64,000 bases of DNA. Origin: Mastigamoeba balamuthi (Eukaryota; Evosea; Mastigamoebida; Mastigamoebidae). Of this stretch, positions 46,575-58,023 are shown piece after piece; within the stretch, counting starts at the first letter, position 1, and each line of letters opens with the position of its first letter. The translations under genes and the position numbers were made by a program. Location of the stretch: the NCBI GenBank assembly GCA_902651635.1, contig CACRSC010001925.1:297352-361351 (forward strand). The letters are read 5' to 3'. Below the pieces are notes generated by a model. That model saw only the letters and a program-made list of their open reading frames with translations. It did not search any database and had not been told where the DNA came from.

Positions 46575-48406
46575 CTACGCTTTGTAGAACCGCTGAAGCT
46601 TGAAAATGGGCTGGCGGCAGATCGGGCACTGCTTCAGTTCCTTGCCGCACTCGGAGCAGATGGCCACGTGCCCGCACCACAGAATGATCTGCGACCCCGC
46701 CCTCTGCCGTCAGCTGTGCTGGTGGGGAGGTGGGGGAGGTGGATAGGGGCTGCTGACCACGTCCATTTGTCGCTCCATGCATATCTTGCAGCACGAGTCC
46801 TCTGGCACGTTGGGGACCCCGTCGCCGACGTCTTCGTTCTCGGCCGCGTCCTCCTCCCTCGGCTGCACCACGAGCCGCGGGTGCTCGGGCTGCGGTGCTG
46901 TCCTGGTGCGCGGCCTCTCTGGCTTGGGCGACGTGCGCCTCCTGGGGCGTCCAGAGGCGTCGCGCAGCTGCTGCGAGCTGGCCTGGTGCTGCGGGTGGTC
47001 CTGCTCCTTGAGGCAGATCACCGGCAGCAGGCCCGTCTTCCCCGCCGCTGTCCTGCACTTGACCCAGCCCTCGCTCTCGCTGTCCTTGCTGACAACCACC
47101 ACGCGCTCGCCCTCTTCCACCGAGAGTTCCTCTTCCTGCGGGCAAAGGGCGTCCACCGTTGAGGAGATTCCGCGGAAATATCCGCCGGAGGGAAATGCAT
47201 GGCGGGCGCACGGCCTGGGCGACCCAGCGCATGTGGACCACAGACGGGGGGCCGCTGGGCTCTGCCTGCTGCTGCTGCTGCTGCTGCTCGACGTCCGGGG
47301 TGGCGGGGTTGAGCGGCGCCAGCGTGGGCACGGGGCCCGCGATGGGCGGCCCGAGAAACGCGTGCGGCACGTACCTGCGTTGACGTCAGGGGCCAGGCCG
47401 AGAAATGCCTGCGGTGACTCACCCGCTGGTGGCGCCGTCCATGGTGCGGACGTAGGCCCAGTCGCGGACGACCTCGACGAGCAGCACGTGCGTGCCCGCG
47501 GGCAGCGCGAGCTCCGTGTGCTGCGAGTCGCCGGCAAAGGCCCACCGCATCATCATCTCGCGGCCGCGCGGCGACCCCTGCGGCGAGGCCGACGACAGCG
47601 CGCGCGCGTGCGGGGCCGCGACGTTGCCGCTGCCCGCGCTGCACGACCGCTGCCGCACAGACGCCGCGCGCGGGAGGTCCGCCCGCATCACCGGCGACCG
47701 CCCGAGGAAGATCTCGCCCGAGCCGCCCCCGCGCGCGCGCGAGGCGGCGCCCAGCGGCACCGGGGGGCGGCGGCGAGGCCACGGCGCCCGCGTTGCCCGG
47801 CGACGTCGGCGACCCCTGCGGCACCAGAAACCCCAGCCTGTGGCACGGCGCGCCCCCGCTCGTCCGCAGCGACTCGGACGGCCGCGGGCTCGTCACGGGC
47901 GACGGGCTCTCTGCGGCAGACAGACGAGGGTGCGCGCACAGGCCGGGCCACGTGGAGCGGTGGGGGGAGGGAAAGGGGGCCAGTCGGCCGATTTAGAATT
48001 GCGGGAAATTCTGGGCGGGGGATGGGCAATGTGGGGGGCGTGGGCGCACCGACGGTGATGGCAAAGGGGCACGTGGACGGCATTGCCAGAATGCACTTCT
48101 GGTGAACTACAGAGCCGCAATCTGCGGGGGAAACGGGGCGCGGGGTGAGGCTGGGTGGCAAGGCCGGGCGCCGCCACCGAGTAGTCGTGGGGGGCGGGGA
48201 GGAGAGAAGGGGGGGGCGAGGCCGGGACGCGGAGGGCGCGGGGTGGAGGCGGGAGGCGGGCCGAGGTTATTTTGGGGGGTACATTTGCATCGGTAGGCCT
48301 TGTGGAGGCCCCAGAGGACCTTGTTGCACTGCGCGCACGTCGCCGAGAGCCCGCGGACCTTGTGCAGATCCCACGAGTGCGGGGCCTGGTGCACCGCGTC
48401 GACCAT
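46575..48406 (-). CDS. C1 - SH3 - SH3 - RING protein, likely E3 ligase
   Basis: About six exons; the first two are 48,283-48,406 and 48,054-48,121, then 47,423-47,908 and three more to 46,575. The C1 zinc finger reads H-SWDLHKVRGLSAT-C-A-Q-C, then C-K-Y-C-GSVV-H-Q-K-C-ILAMPST-C, the full diacylglycerol-type spacing. A Ser/Pro linker follows. SH3-1 is ELALPAGTHVLLVEVVRDWA to YVPHAFLG; SH3-2 is ELSVEEGERVVVVSKDSESE to TGLLPVICL. The C-terminal RING is CCKICMERQMDVV/IILWCGHVAICSECG, CPICR, ending FYKA, as in IAP/neuralized-type ligases. It may bring ubiquitin ligase activity to diacylglycerol-rich membranes. Within exon 3 the frame shifts by one base near a C-run at about 47,765 (sequencing error or a tiny intron). 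Confidence 0.78.
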
Positions 48407-48766
48407 TTCGCGGGCGGGGAGCGCGGGGAGCCGGTGGGCTGTGCCGGGGGGACGCGCGGGAAGCGGGTGCGCCGGGCGGGCGGACACTAAGAGAAATGGA
48501 TGTAGGGCCGACTGTTCCCCGCACCTCCCGGGGGGTTGCGGAGGCACTGAGCGATTACAGAATAATAAAAATAGGGCTTCTCTCTGGTTTCGTTCCGTAT
48601 TTCCTTTCGTGCAAAGCCAAATCCCCGCTTCCGGCGTAAAATGCGAACATCGTGGTTTTAACGCGTTTAACGACAAATATCTCGTTCGAGATAGAAGAAT
48701 CTCGCCCGTTTTTTTCCCTGATGGCGTCAGCAGAACAATATCTTCCCGCTCTGCTCTCCAGCGCTG
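48407..48766. promoter_or_regulatory. Divergent promoter with an ATATCTCG palindrome
   Basis: This lies between the divergent starts of the C1-SH3-RING and SYO1 genes. At 48,678-48,693 it holds TATCTCGTTCGAGATA, a perfect inverted repeat with 7-base arms, about 75 bases before the SYO1 start. Similar ATATCTC elements precede many genes here. Confidence 0.5.
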
Positions 48767-51027
48767 ATGCAGGACGACGAGACCTCCGCGCCGGCCGCCA
48801 AGGGCCGCAAGGGTGCCGAGTCGCGCATCCGCCAGCTCCTCGCGCAGCTCACCGCCGGCACCGACGCCGAGCGCGAGTTCGCGTGCCGCGCGCTCAGCGG
48901 CTCGCTGTCGAGCTCGGCCGAGCACGACGGCGGCCTCCGCCCGCACGACATCTGCGCCGGCTTCGGCACGCACCTCGTCGACGCCGTCTGCCCCCTCCTG
49001 CTGAACCCCGACCCCTCCGTCTCGATCGGCGCCACCGGTCCGTCTCTCTCCACCGATTCCGCGCCGAGGTCCGCGGTTCGACTCCCGCCGACCGCGCTGC
49101 TTTCTCCCCTCCGCAGGCGCGCTGCGCAACCTGTGCACCGTGGGCGGCCCCTCTCTCTGCGCGCGCGCCGTCGCCGCCGGCGCTGTGGGCGCCTGCGTCG
49201 CCGTGCTGCGCGAGCGTGCCGCGAGGCTCGCCAACGCGGCCGTGCCCGACGGGCGTGCGGCCGCCGCGCCCGCGGACGGCCACGAGGGCGAGGACGAGGT
49301 CGAGACCGCGGCCATCGGCGCAGCCAACGTGCTGCTGCTTCTCTCGGAGATCGCCGAGAACGATGAGTCGGGCCTCGCGCAGGTCACCAACAGCGGACTG
49401 CCCGCGACCATCGCCGCCGAGCTCGTCGCCGCCGGCCCCGCCTCGGGCCCCATCGCGCGCTTCCCCGAGCTGCGCAATGCCGCAGGCAATTCCCGGATTC
49501 CTGGAGTGACGTCATCTGACGAGGCACACACCCTCCCACCCCGCAGGGCAGCTGCTGTTCACCGCCACCGAGGACAACCCGGCGCTCTCGGCCAGGCTGC
49601 TCGCCGACGGCTCGTTCCTTCCGGCCTGCCTCGCCGTCGTCAGCCCGCGCAAGTACGACGAGGAGGTCACCGCCCTGCTCTGCGGTGCGTCGGCCACACT
49701 GGCCAGACCTCCCCCTTTGGAGAAATGCCTGCATTGACTCACAACTCCGATGCCTGCGCTGACTCACCGCTGCCACCCAGGGAGCGTCATCAACGCGGCC
49801 AAGGCCTCTGGGGACGCGGACCTCGAGCTGAGGTGCGCGACGGCGATGCTGCCGCACCTGCAGGCGCTGCTGGCGGCCAACGCGGAGCAGGCGCTGGCGG
49901 GGCTGGAGCAGGCGCTGTGCAGCGACGCCTCGGAGACGTCGGAGCTCGACGCCGAGGCCACGGAGGTCTTCGCCAACGTCGCGGCCCCCGCGGCCCTCGC
50001 CCCCTGGAAGGCCCTTGCCAGCGCCCAGTGCATCGCGCTCGAGCTCGTCGCCAACCTCTGCTGCGACACCGACTTCGAGGTCCCCGCCGTCGACGACGTC
50101 ATGGAGGTCGACGAGCAGGCCGACGAGTCGCGCGCGCAGCAGGCGGCGGCGCAGCAGCAGCAGCCCCAGCAGCCCGAGAGGCTCTCCCGGATGCTCGAGA
50201 TGATGTCCCACGCGGGAATCGAACCGGCGATCTTCGGCAAGGTGTCGCTGACGGCGCCGGAGCTCGTCGGGCGCATCGTGGGCCACGCGCCGCTGCTCGA
50301 GCGCCACCTGTCGCCCCTGATCGACATCGAGACGCGCGCCCTGTCGTGCCTCAACAACATGGCGCTCTACTTCCCCGCATCAAGTGACTTCTGCCCCCCC
50401 CCCCCTTCCTCCCCTCTGCTGCTCGTCGTCCCTCACCGCCCGCCTGCTTGTGCTGCAGACCTGGGGGACCTGCAGGCGATGTGGAACCACCTCGAGGCGG
50501 TGCTGTCGCGCGCGATGGACGCGGAGCCCGAGATGGCCGACGAGTGCAGCGGCGTCATGTGGTCGCTGGCGCGGCGCTTCCTCGCGCCGAGCCTCGCGAG
50601 CCCCGCGTGGGCGCCGGGCGTGGGCCCCTGGATGCGCGCGCTGCTCTCGGACTGCGACCGCCTGCCCGTCAACGCGGCCGGCGTGCTGGGCATCCTCGCC
50701 CGCCTGCCGCACCTCGCCGAGAGCGTCGAGGCCATCGGCGACGCGCTGGTCGTCGTCGCCACGTCGCAGACGGCGACGCTGGAGCTGTCGGCGACGGCGA
50801 TCGACAGCCTGATCGACGTCTTTGCCGAGCCCCCCGCCGACGCGAGGCTGTGGGGCGTGCACATGAGGGTGGCCCAGGCGCTGAGCGGCCTGAGCGTCGG
50901 GTTCCGCAGGAGGGTCTTCGCAGAGAAGAAGGAGATGGACCCTCCGCTGTGGGAGCGCGTCGACGAGATCAGGCTCAACCTCGTGCAGTTCAACAAGTAC
51001 AAGAAGGGCCAGCACCCTCCCCAATAG
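48767..51027 (+). CDS. HEATR3/SYO1-like ribosomal protein import adaptor
   Basis: Exons 48,767-49,037, 49,117-49,485, 49,547-49,684, 49,781-50,383 and 50,459-51,027 give 649 residues. The armadillo/HEAT N-terminus has GALRNLCTVGGPSLCARAV, then an acidic loop (MEVDEQADE and a Gln run) and helical repeats. The C-terminus EIRLNLVQFNKYKKGQ matches the HEATR3 end. The protein brings Rpl5 and Rpl11 together into the nucleus for 5S RNP assembly. Intron 2 begins GC (GCCGCAG/gcaatt), the only donor in phase; intron 4 has a 13-base C-run at about 50,393. Confidence 0.85.
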
Positions 51028-51145
51028 AAAGCGAAGTAACACAGTTGGCTCGAGGCCACCCCCGCGTCCAGCCAGCCAGTCGCGCCAACCTCGCAAAAGG
51101 GGACGGCTGCATTGTAAGGGTGGGCCACAGACGAGCACTTGCAGC

Positions 51146-52144
51146 TCAGAAGGCCCACTTGCTGAAGCCGAGGCCCCTGGACCCGGCAGAGCGCCTGGCG
51201 ACGCCCTCCTGGAACTGCTTCTCCATGTCGTCGAACATCTTGGTGTACTTGGCCTTGCCGCCCTGCTGCTCCTCGTCCTCGTCGCCGGCCTCCTCGGGGT
51301 TGTACTCCTTGGGCGCGCTCTTCTTCGCGGGGGCGCTCGCGGTGCTGCTGCTGCCCTTCTTGGCGCCCATGAGGCGCAGGAACTTGCTCTTGCGGTCGTC
51401 GTCGTCAAACTGCGTGTCCTCCCACTTGTTGTAGCTCTTGGCTGCCTCGCCGCTGGCCTCCTCCTCGGCGTCGTCGCTCGCCTTGGCAAACCCGCTCAGG
51501 CCCGCCTTCTTCTTCTTGGGCTTGGGCTCCTCCTCTGCCTCTGCCTCTGCCTCGGGCTCCTTCGTCTCCTCGGACGCCTGGGGGGTGTGGTAAGACTCAG
51601 TGGGAAGTTCAATTGATAAGAGAGCACCTTGGCAAAGCCAGCCATGCCGCTCTTCTTGCTCTTCTTGGCCGGCTTCTCCTCCTGCAGTCGAATCCAGATA
51701 TCACGTTTATATCTCGCGATGTATGGATCGCGGGAAACTGCCGGACACACGTCACGAGAATTAAGAACTCAGTCTGTGTGCCAGGGCCGGCTGGTTGCGT
51801 GTCGTTCGCGAGAGTTGGTTACGGGTAGGTCCATAGCAGTCGAGTGCAATACAAAGGGTGCCTGGTCTGTGGTGTACCTCCTCGTGGTCCGACTCGGGCT
51901 CCTGCACAGAGCCCTTGGTGAAGCCCATCAGCACGCCCTTCTCCTGCACCGGGCGCGCGGCGGGGGCCGTGACGACCTCCTCGGCCTCGCCGTCGTCGTT
52001 GAACCGGATGATCTTGGGCTTGCCGGGCACCAGGGTCTCGGCCTCCTTGCCCTTGGCAGCACCCTTGCCGCCAGTGCTCTGGCGCTTGGCCGGCAGCTCC
52101 TCCTCGCCGCGGTACGCGCGCTTCTTGTCCCTGCGGTCAGACAT
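51146..52144 (-). CDS. SMAP-domain small acidic protein
   Basis: Exons 51,878-52,144, 51,628-51,681 and 51,146-51,577 give 250 residues. The N-terminal half is charged and disordered (MSDRRDKKRAYRGEEELPAK). The C-terminus matches the SMAP domain: YNKWEDTQFDDDDRKSKFLR-LMGAKK, then FDDMEKQFQEGV and RGLGFSKWAF. Three short motifs precede it, GVLMGFTKG, GMAGFAK and GLSGFAK, one per exon. The family is nuclear and poorly characterised. The second intron has TCAATTGA at 51,609. It lies just downstream of WDR6 on the same strand, 107 bases from its stop. Confidence 0.83.
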
Positions 52145-52251
52145 CCGGGGAATCCTCTACAGATTGCGTCACATCAACGGGCAAAATATCCCGCGAGAGA
52201 AATCTGCAGCGATCTGGGAAAATCTGGCCAAGGTCGCATCGCATGCGTCAA

Positions 52252-55200
52252 TCAATTGATTTTCAGCCTCAGGACCTGCATGCCCAGCCCACCGATGACC
52301 AGCACGAGATCGCCGCCCACGACGCACCCCGCCACGCACGACGCGTCGCAGACGTCGCCCACCACCCGCGCCTCCTCCGCGACGGGCCTGCCGGTCTCGG
52401 CGTCGAGCCTCCACACGTGGACCCTCTGCGACAGCCCCACCGTCGCCGCGACCCTCCCGTCGCCGCTCGCCCACGTCCCTGCAAGGTCCGCGTCCCCTCC
52501 CCAGCGGTGAGCCAACAGAGCCTCCACGGGACGAAAAGCCCCCTGGCGGCTCCAGAGGTATACAGCTGGGAACCCTTGGTGCCCTGCCTGCGCAAATGTG
52601 GGAGTGACCCCCGGGGTGCTCTAAGAGTTTGTTCATGTCCCCCCTACCAGGGGCACCCTGGGGAGAACCCCGGGGTGCCAGAGTGTGAGTCGTCCCAGTC
52701 CGCGCAGTGGACCCGCACCGATGATGGCGCTGAGGTCCGCGAGGGTCCGCCTGTGCTCGCTGGCGAAGCTGAACGCCGCGGCGGCCGCGTCGTAGCGCAG
52801 GAGGCCGCTGTAGAGCGACTGGTCGTCGGCGCCGCTGAACAGCCGCCACTGGGCCGCCCCGGTGCCCCCGGCGCAGGCGGCGACGGCGACGGCCGACACG
52901 CTGTGCACGCCGATGCGGTGCGCCCGTGTGCTCGCGACCTCCCGCACGAGCCCCTGCGGCAGCCGCGACGGCGCCACCGCCACCGCCACGTCGGCCGAGT
53001 CTAGGAACGGCCCCGCGGCGGCGCTGACGTCGAACACGGCGACGTCGCCGCTGTTGAGCCCGCAGAGCACGCGCCCCGGGGCCGACGGCGCCAGCGACGC
53101 CATCGTCGTCACGATCGACCGCACGCGCGCGCGGGCCAGCAGGTGGCACTGCAGCGTCGCCGCGTCAAAGGCGACGACGGACATGTGCGCGTCGGACGTC
53201 GCGAAGACGACGCACACGCGGCCGCGCACCGCAGCGCTGGCGACGCAGCACATGGCCGTCACGCGGCAGTCGCTCTCGTCGTCGTCGTCGCCGTCGTCGG
53301 CGTCCTCGCAGGCCTCGTCGCCGCCCGCGGGCTGCTGGGGCTGCGCGGGGTCGCCGTCCGCAGCGGACCTGCACGCCCACTCGAGCGCCGCGGCGGAGCG
53401 CTCGAGGGCGGCGCCGATGTCGCAGAGCGGCCGGATGTCCCTGGGGTCGCCGGGCATCGCGAAGCAGCGCACCTCGGTCCTGCCCCCGCCGCTGAACAGC
53501 AGCGCCTGCTCGCAGTGCGGACCTGCCGGCAGCACGCAGAAGCACCTTACGGTGCAGTTGTGCCCCTGGACCTCGGCGACGGTGCGGTACCCGGGGCCCT
53601 CTGTCGACCCTGCGACGTGGGCGTGAGCTCTCGCAGGGGCGACCGCGGGGGACGCACACTCGGACACCCGCAGGGTGGAGTCGCGGCTGCACGTGAGGAC
53701 CGTGACCGTCCGCCGCTCCTCCGACGTGGAGAGGACCTCGACCTGGTTGACCTCGAGCCCGTGGTACCCGGGCAGCGCCACGCTGTCCCCCAGCACCCTG
53801 CAAGGCCAGGCCGCCCCATCAGCCGCGGGCGGTGGGCGGGAGGGGACGGCACGGGACGTCGTGGGCGGGGCGCCAGAGGTGCAGCTTGAAGTCCTGGGCG
53901 ACGGCCATCCAGAGCTGCGAGTCGTCGGGGCCCAGCTCGGCGTCGAAGGCCCTGCGCGTGGTGGCGCCCCGCATGAGCAGCACGCGCGAGCTGTCCTCGA
54001 GCGACTGCACGCAGACGTAGTTGTTGTAGAACCCCCACACGGAGCCCCCGGACGCCGTGAAGCCCTCGAGCCACCGCATGCCCCCGTAGCAGCGCCGCCG
54101 CGACGTAAGCGACAGCCGCGCGGGCCCGGCGACGTCCCACCAGTTGACGTGGCCGTCCCTGCCGGCCGAGAGCAGCCGGTCGCCGGCGAGCCGCAGGGCG
54201 CAGACGCGGCCGTCGTGGCACGCGGCGAACGTGGCCGACGGGGCGACGGGCGCGCTGCTGGCCGCGTGGCCCCCGCGGAGCACCCCGTCGTCGAACGTGT
54301 GCAGCGCCCCGGTCTCGTCGCCGCAGACGAGCGCGCCGCGGCCCGCGACGTGCGCGACGCACGTGACCACCCTGTGCGCGGCGCCGCCCTCGCTCTGGGG
54401 CACCCGCAGCGTCGCCAGGCGCCGCAGCGACAGCGCGGGGCCCCCGCGCTCGAGGGCCCAGCAGGCGACGGTGCCGCGCCAGTCGAACGAGAAGAGCCAC
54501 GACGAGGGCGAGCCCTCGGCCGACGACGCAAAGGCCACGCCGACGACCTTGCCGTCGTGGGCCGCGCGCTGCACGAGCACCGGGGCGCCGCCGCCGCCGA
54601 GCGCGTAGCAGGCGACGGTGCCGTCCTGGCCGCCCACGGCGACGGCCTCGCCCTCGCTGTCGCACGCGAGGCTGTTGGGGGCGAACCCCACGCGCGCGAC
54701 GACCAGCTGGCGCTCGCCCGTCACGCAGTCGAACGCGTGCACCGCCCTGGGAGCCCCTCCGCCTGAGTGCGCGCCGAGGGCGAGAGAGGGCCGGCGCACC
54801 CGAGCTGCGTCAGGACGAAGAGCCTGGACCTGCGCAGGCAGAGCTTGACGCAGAGCGGGTACTCGTCGGGCCTCGACCGCTTCTTCTTGCGCGGGGCGGC
54901 GCCGCCGGCCCGCTGCTGCTCCTCCTCCTGCGGCAGCTGCGGGACGTCGAGCTGCACGCGCACGCCGCCCGCGAGGCACTGCACGAGCTGCTCGAGCGGG
55001 TAGACCTTCACGGCCCCGTCGCCCCCTCCCGAGGCCTAGAGAGGACCCCCGCGCCCCGCCCCAACGGTGAGCCGATAGCGCCCTGGGCAGAGGTCTGTGT
55101 GTGTGTGTGCCGGACCATCGTGGCGCCGTCCGCGGACACGTCGACGGCCCACGCGTGCTTGCCGATGTGCCCCTGCTCGACGCCCACGACCTGCCCCGTC

Positions 55201-58023
55201 TCCTTGCTCCACACGTGCGTCGTCCCGTCCTGCAGTCGCGACGGACGCGCGCCTCGTGAGCCGCCGAGAGGGGGCGACAGAGCGGGCGAGGGGGCAGTCT
55301 CTCTGCGTGCCTCGCAGGACGCCAGCAGGTACTTGTCGGTCAGCGCGCACGACCAGACGCGGGNACCCTGCGGCGTGGGCGTGAGCTCTCGCAGGGGCGA
55401 CCGCGGGGGACGCACACTCGGACACCCGCAGGGTGGAGTCGCGGCTGCACGTGAGGACCGTGACCGTCCGCCGCTCCTCCGACGTGGAGAGGACCTCGAC
55501 CTGGTTGACCTCCAGCCCGTGGTACCCGGGCAGCGCCACGCTGTCCCCCAGCACCCTGCAAGGCCAGGCCGCCCCATCAGCCGCGGGCGGTGGGCGGGAG
55601 GGGACGGCACGGGACGTCGTGGGCGGGGCGCCAGAGGTGCAGCTTGAAGTCCTGGGCGACGGCCATCCAGAGCTGCGAGTCGTCGGGGCCCAGCTCGGCG
55701 TCGAAGGCCCTGCGCGTGGTGGCGCCCCGCATGAGCAGCACGCGCGAGCTGTCCTCGAGCGACTGCACGCAGACGTAGTTGTTGTAGAACCCCCACACGG
55801 AGCCCCCGGACGCCGTGAAGCCCTCGAGCCACCGCATGCCCCCGTAGCAGCGCCGCCGCGACGTAAGCGACAGCCGCGCGGGCCCGGCGACGTCCCACCA
55901 GTTGACGTGGCCGTCCCTGCCGGCCGAGAGCAGCCGGTCGCCGGCGAGCCGCAGGGCGCAGACGCGGCCGTCGTGGCACGCGGCGAACGTGGCCGACGGG
56001 GCGACGGGCGCGCTGCTGGCCGCGTGGCCCCCGCGGAGCACCCCGTCGTCGAACGTGTGCAGCGCCCCGGTCTCGTCGCCGCAGACGAGCGCGCCGCGGC
56101 CCGCGACGTGCGCGACGCACGTGACCACCCTGTGCGCGGCGCCGCCCTCGCTCTGGGGCACCCGCAGCGTCGCCAGGCGCCGCAGCGACAGCGCGGGGCC
56201 CCCGCGCTCGAGGGCCCAGCAGGCGACGGTGCCGCGCCAGTCGAACGAGAAGAGCCACGACGACGGCGAGCCCTCGGCCGACGACGCAAAGGCCACGCCG
56301 ACGACCTTGCCGTCGTGGGCCGCGCGCTGCACGAGCACCGGGGCGCCGCCGCCGCCGAGCGCGTAGCAGGCGACGGTGCCGTCCTGGCCGCCCACGGCGA
56401 CGGCCTCGCCCTCGCTGTCGCACGCGAGGCTGTTGGGGGCGAACCCCACGCGCGCGACGACCAGCTGGCGCTCGCCCGTCACGCAGTCGAACGCGTGCAC
56501 CGCCCTGGGAGCCCCTCCGCCTGAGTGCGCGCCGAGGGCGAGAGAGGGCCGGCGCACCCGAGCTGCGTCAGGACGAAGAGCCTGGACCTGCGCAGGCAGA
56601 GCTTGACGCAGAGCGGGTACTCGTCGGGCCTCGACCGCTTCTTCTTGCGCGGGGCGGCGCCGCCGGCCCGCTGCTGCTCCTCCTCCTGCGGCAGCTGCGG
56701 GACGTCGAGCTGCACGCGCACCCCGCCCGCGAGGCACTGCACGAGCTGCTCGAGCGGGTAGACCTTCACGGCCCCGTCGCCCCCTCCCGAGGCCTTGAGA
56801 GGACCCCCGCGCCCCGCCCCAACGGTGAGCCGATAGCGCCCTGGGCAGAGGTCTGTGTGTGTGTGTGCCGGACCATCGTGGCGCCGTCCGCGGACACGTC
56901 GACGGCCCACGCGTGCTTGCCGATGTGCCCCTGCTCGACGCCCACGACCTGCCCCGTCTCCTTGCTCCACACGTGCGTCGTCCCGTCCTGCAGTCGCGAC
57001 GGACGCGCGCCTCGTGAGCCGCCGAGGGGGCGACAGAGCGGGCGAGGGGGCAGTCTCTCTGCGTGCCTCGCAGGACGCCAGCAGGTACTTGTCGGTCAGC
57101 GCGCACGACCAGACGCGGGACAGGGGCCCGTAGAGGACCAGCGGGTCCGCCTGGGCCTCGGCGCCCGCGCGAGCCTCCACAGGCGGGCCGTGCGGTCGTC
57201 CGAGACGGTCAGCAGCTCGTCGCCCGCACGCGAGAACCTCAGGCTGTTGACCTGCCCCTCGTGGCCCGCGAGCGTCCGCCCCTGCGCCGCCGCCCCGCGC
57301 TCGATCGACCACAGCGCCACCTCGTTGGTCACCGCCGAGGCGGCGACGAGCACCTCCGACGCGGCCAGCGGCCCCCCGTCGCCAGGCGGCGCCTGCGACG
57401 TCGCCTGCGGGGCCGCGGGGCGCACGCAGAGGGCCATGGAGGCGAGGATGCCGCAGAGGGGCCCACCGCCGGGCGGCACCACGCGCGCGGCCGTCTCGTA
57501 GGGCGCCCCCCCAGCCCGCACGCGCAGCACCTCCACAAAGTTGTGCGCGTAGCCCACCGCCACCACCACAGCCCCCGCGTCGCCCCCGCTGCCGCCGCTG
57601 ACGTCAGGATGACGTGCGACGGGCGAGGTGGCTGGGCGCGCACCACGAGGGGAGGAGCGAGGCGTCGAGGACCCAGTCGGGCAGCGGGAACGCGTCGCCG
57701 ACGTCCTCTGACGTGTCGAGAGACGACGACGGAGACGACGAGATGCGGAGGGCGCGGAGGCGGCGCTGGCCCCAGGCGAGCACGAGGCCCGCGGCGGGCG
57801 GGCAGCAGAGCGAGCAGCGGATGCCGTGGACGGCCTCGCCGGGGCCCAAGCGCGAGCGCCAGCAGACGCGCCAAGACGCGTGAGACGCGGCGCCAGAAGC
57901 GGCCGGGGCCGGGCGGCGCGAGAGGGCGAGGAGGCAGGGGCCGCGGGCGCAGAGCACGCTGGTGGCGCTGTGGACGTGGAGGGCCGTCACGGGGCCGACG
58001 TACTCGCCGGCGTGCTCAGACAT
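52252..58023 (-). CDS. WDR6: WDR6/Trm734-like WD40 protein (span includes a duplicated segment)
   Basis: The start is MSEHAGEYVGPVTALHVHSA at 58,023. WD40 blades follow: GEAVHGIRCS, DWVLDASLLP, VAVGYAHNFVEVLRV, NEVALWSIE, GHEGQVNSLRFSRAGDELLT with VSDDRTARLWRL, SRVWSCALTDKYLLASC, CYGGMRWLEGFTASGGS and a last blade SQRVHVWRLDAETGRP ending GGLGMQVLRLKIN. The order and the GMxWL and GLGMQVL boxes match WDR6/Rtt10/Trm734, which partners the Trm7/FTSJ1 methyltransferase for 2'-O-methylation of tRNA position 34. A duplicated 1.75 kb block lies across the N at 55,364, so the real gene is shorter by about that much. One intron, about 52,481-52,718, separates the last blade. Confidence 0.83.
55364..55364. 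other. Unknown base marking a sequence join
   Basis: A single N lies inside the WDR6 gene. Sequence left of it ends ...AGACGCGGG, exactly where the copy ending at 57,119 continues into unique DNA. Sequence right of it restarts at the point found at 53,607. Confidence 0.85.
55365..57119 (-). repeat. Second copy of a WDR6 segment, likely an assembly overlap
   Basis: This repeats 53,607-55,363 nearly perfectly. Differences are a few single bases (for example GCGACGTG versus GCGGCGTG, CTCGAGCCC versus CTCCAGCCC, GAGGCCTAG versus GAGGCCTTG) and a small indel in an intron. This fits two alleles or two contigs placed end to end. Confidence 0.85.

Noticed and set aside
49070-49100. B-box-like GCGGTTCGACTCCCGCC in an intron of SYO1
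   Set aside because: No A box or matching acceptor stem in the preceding 75 bases; not a tRNA gene.
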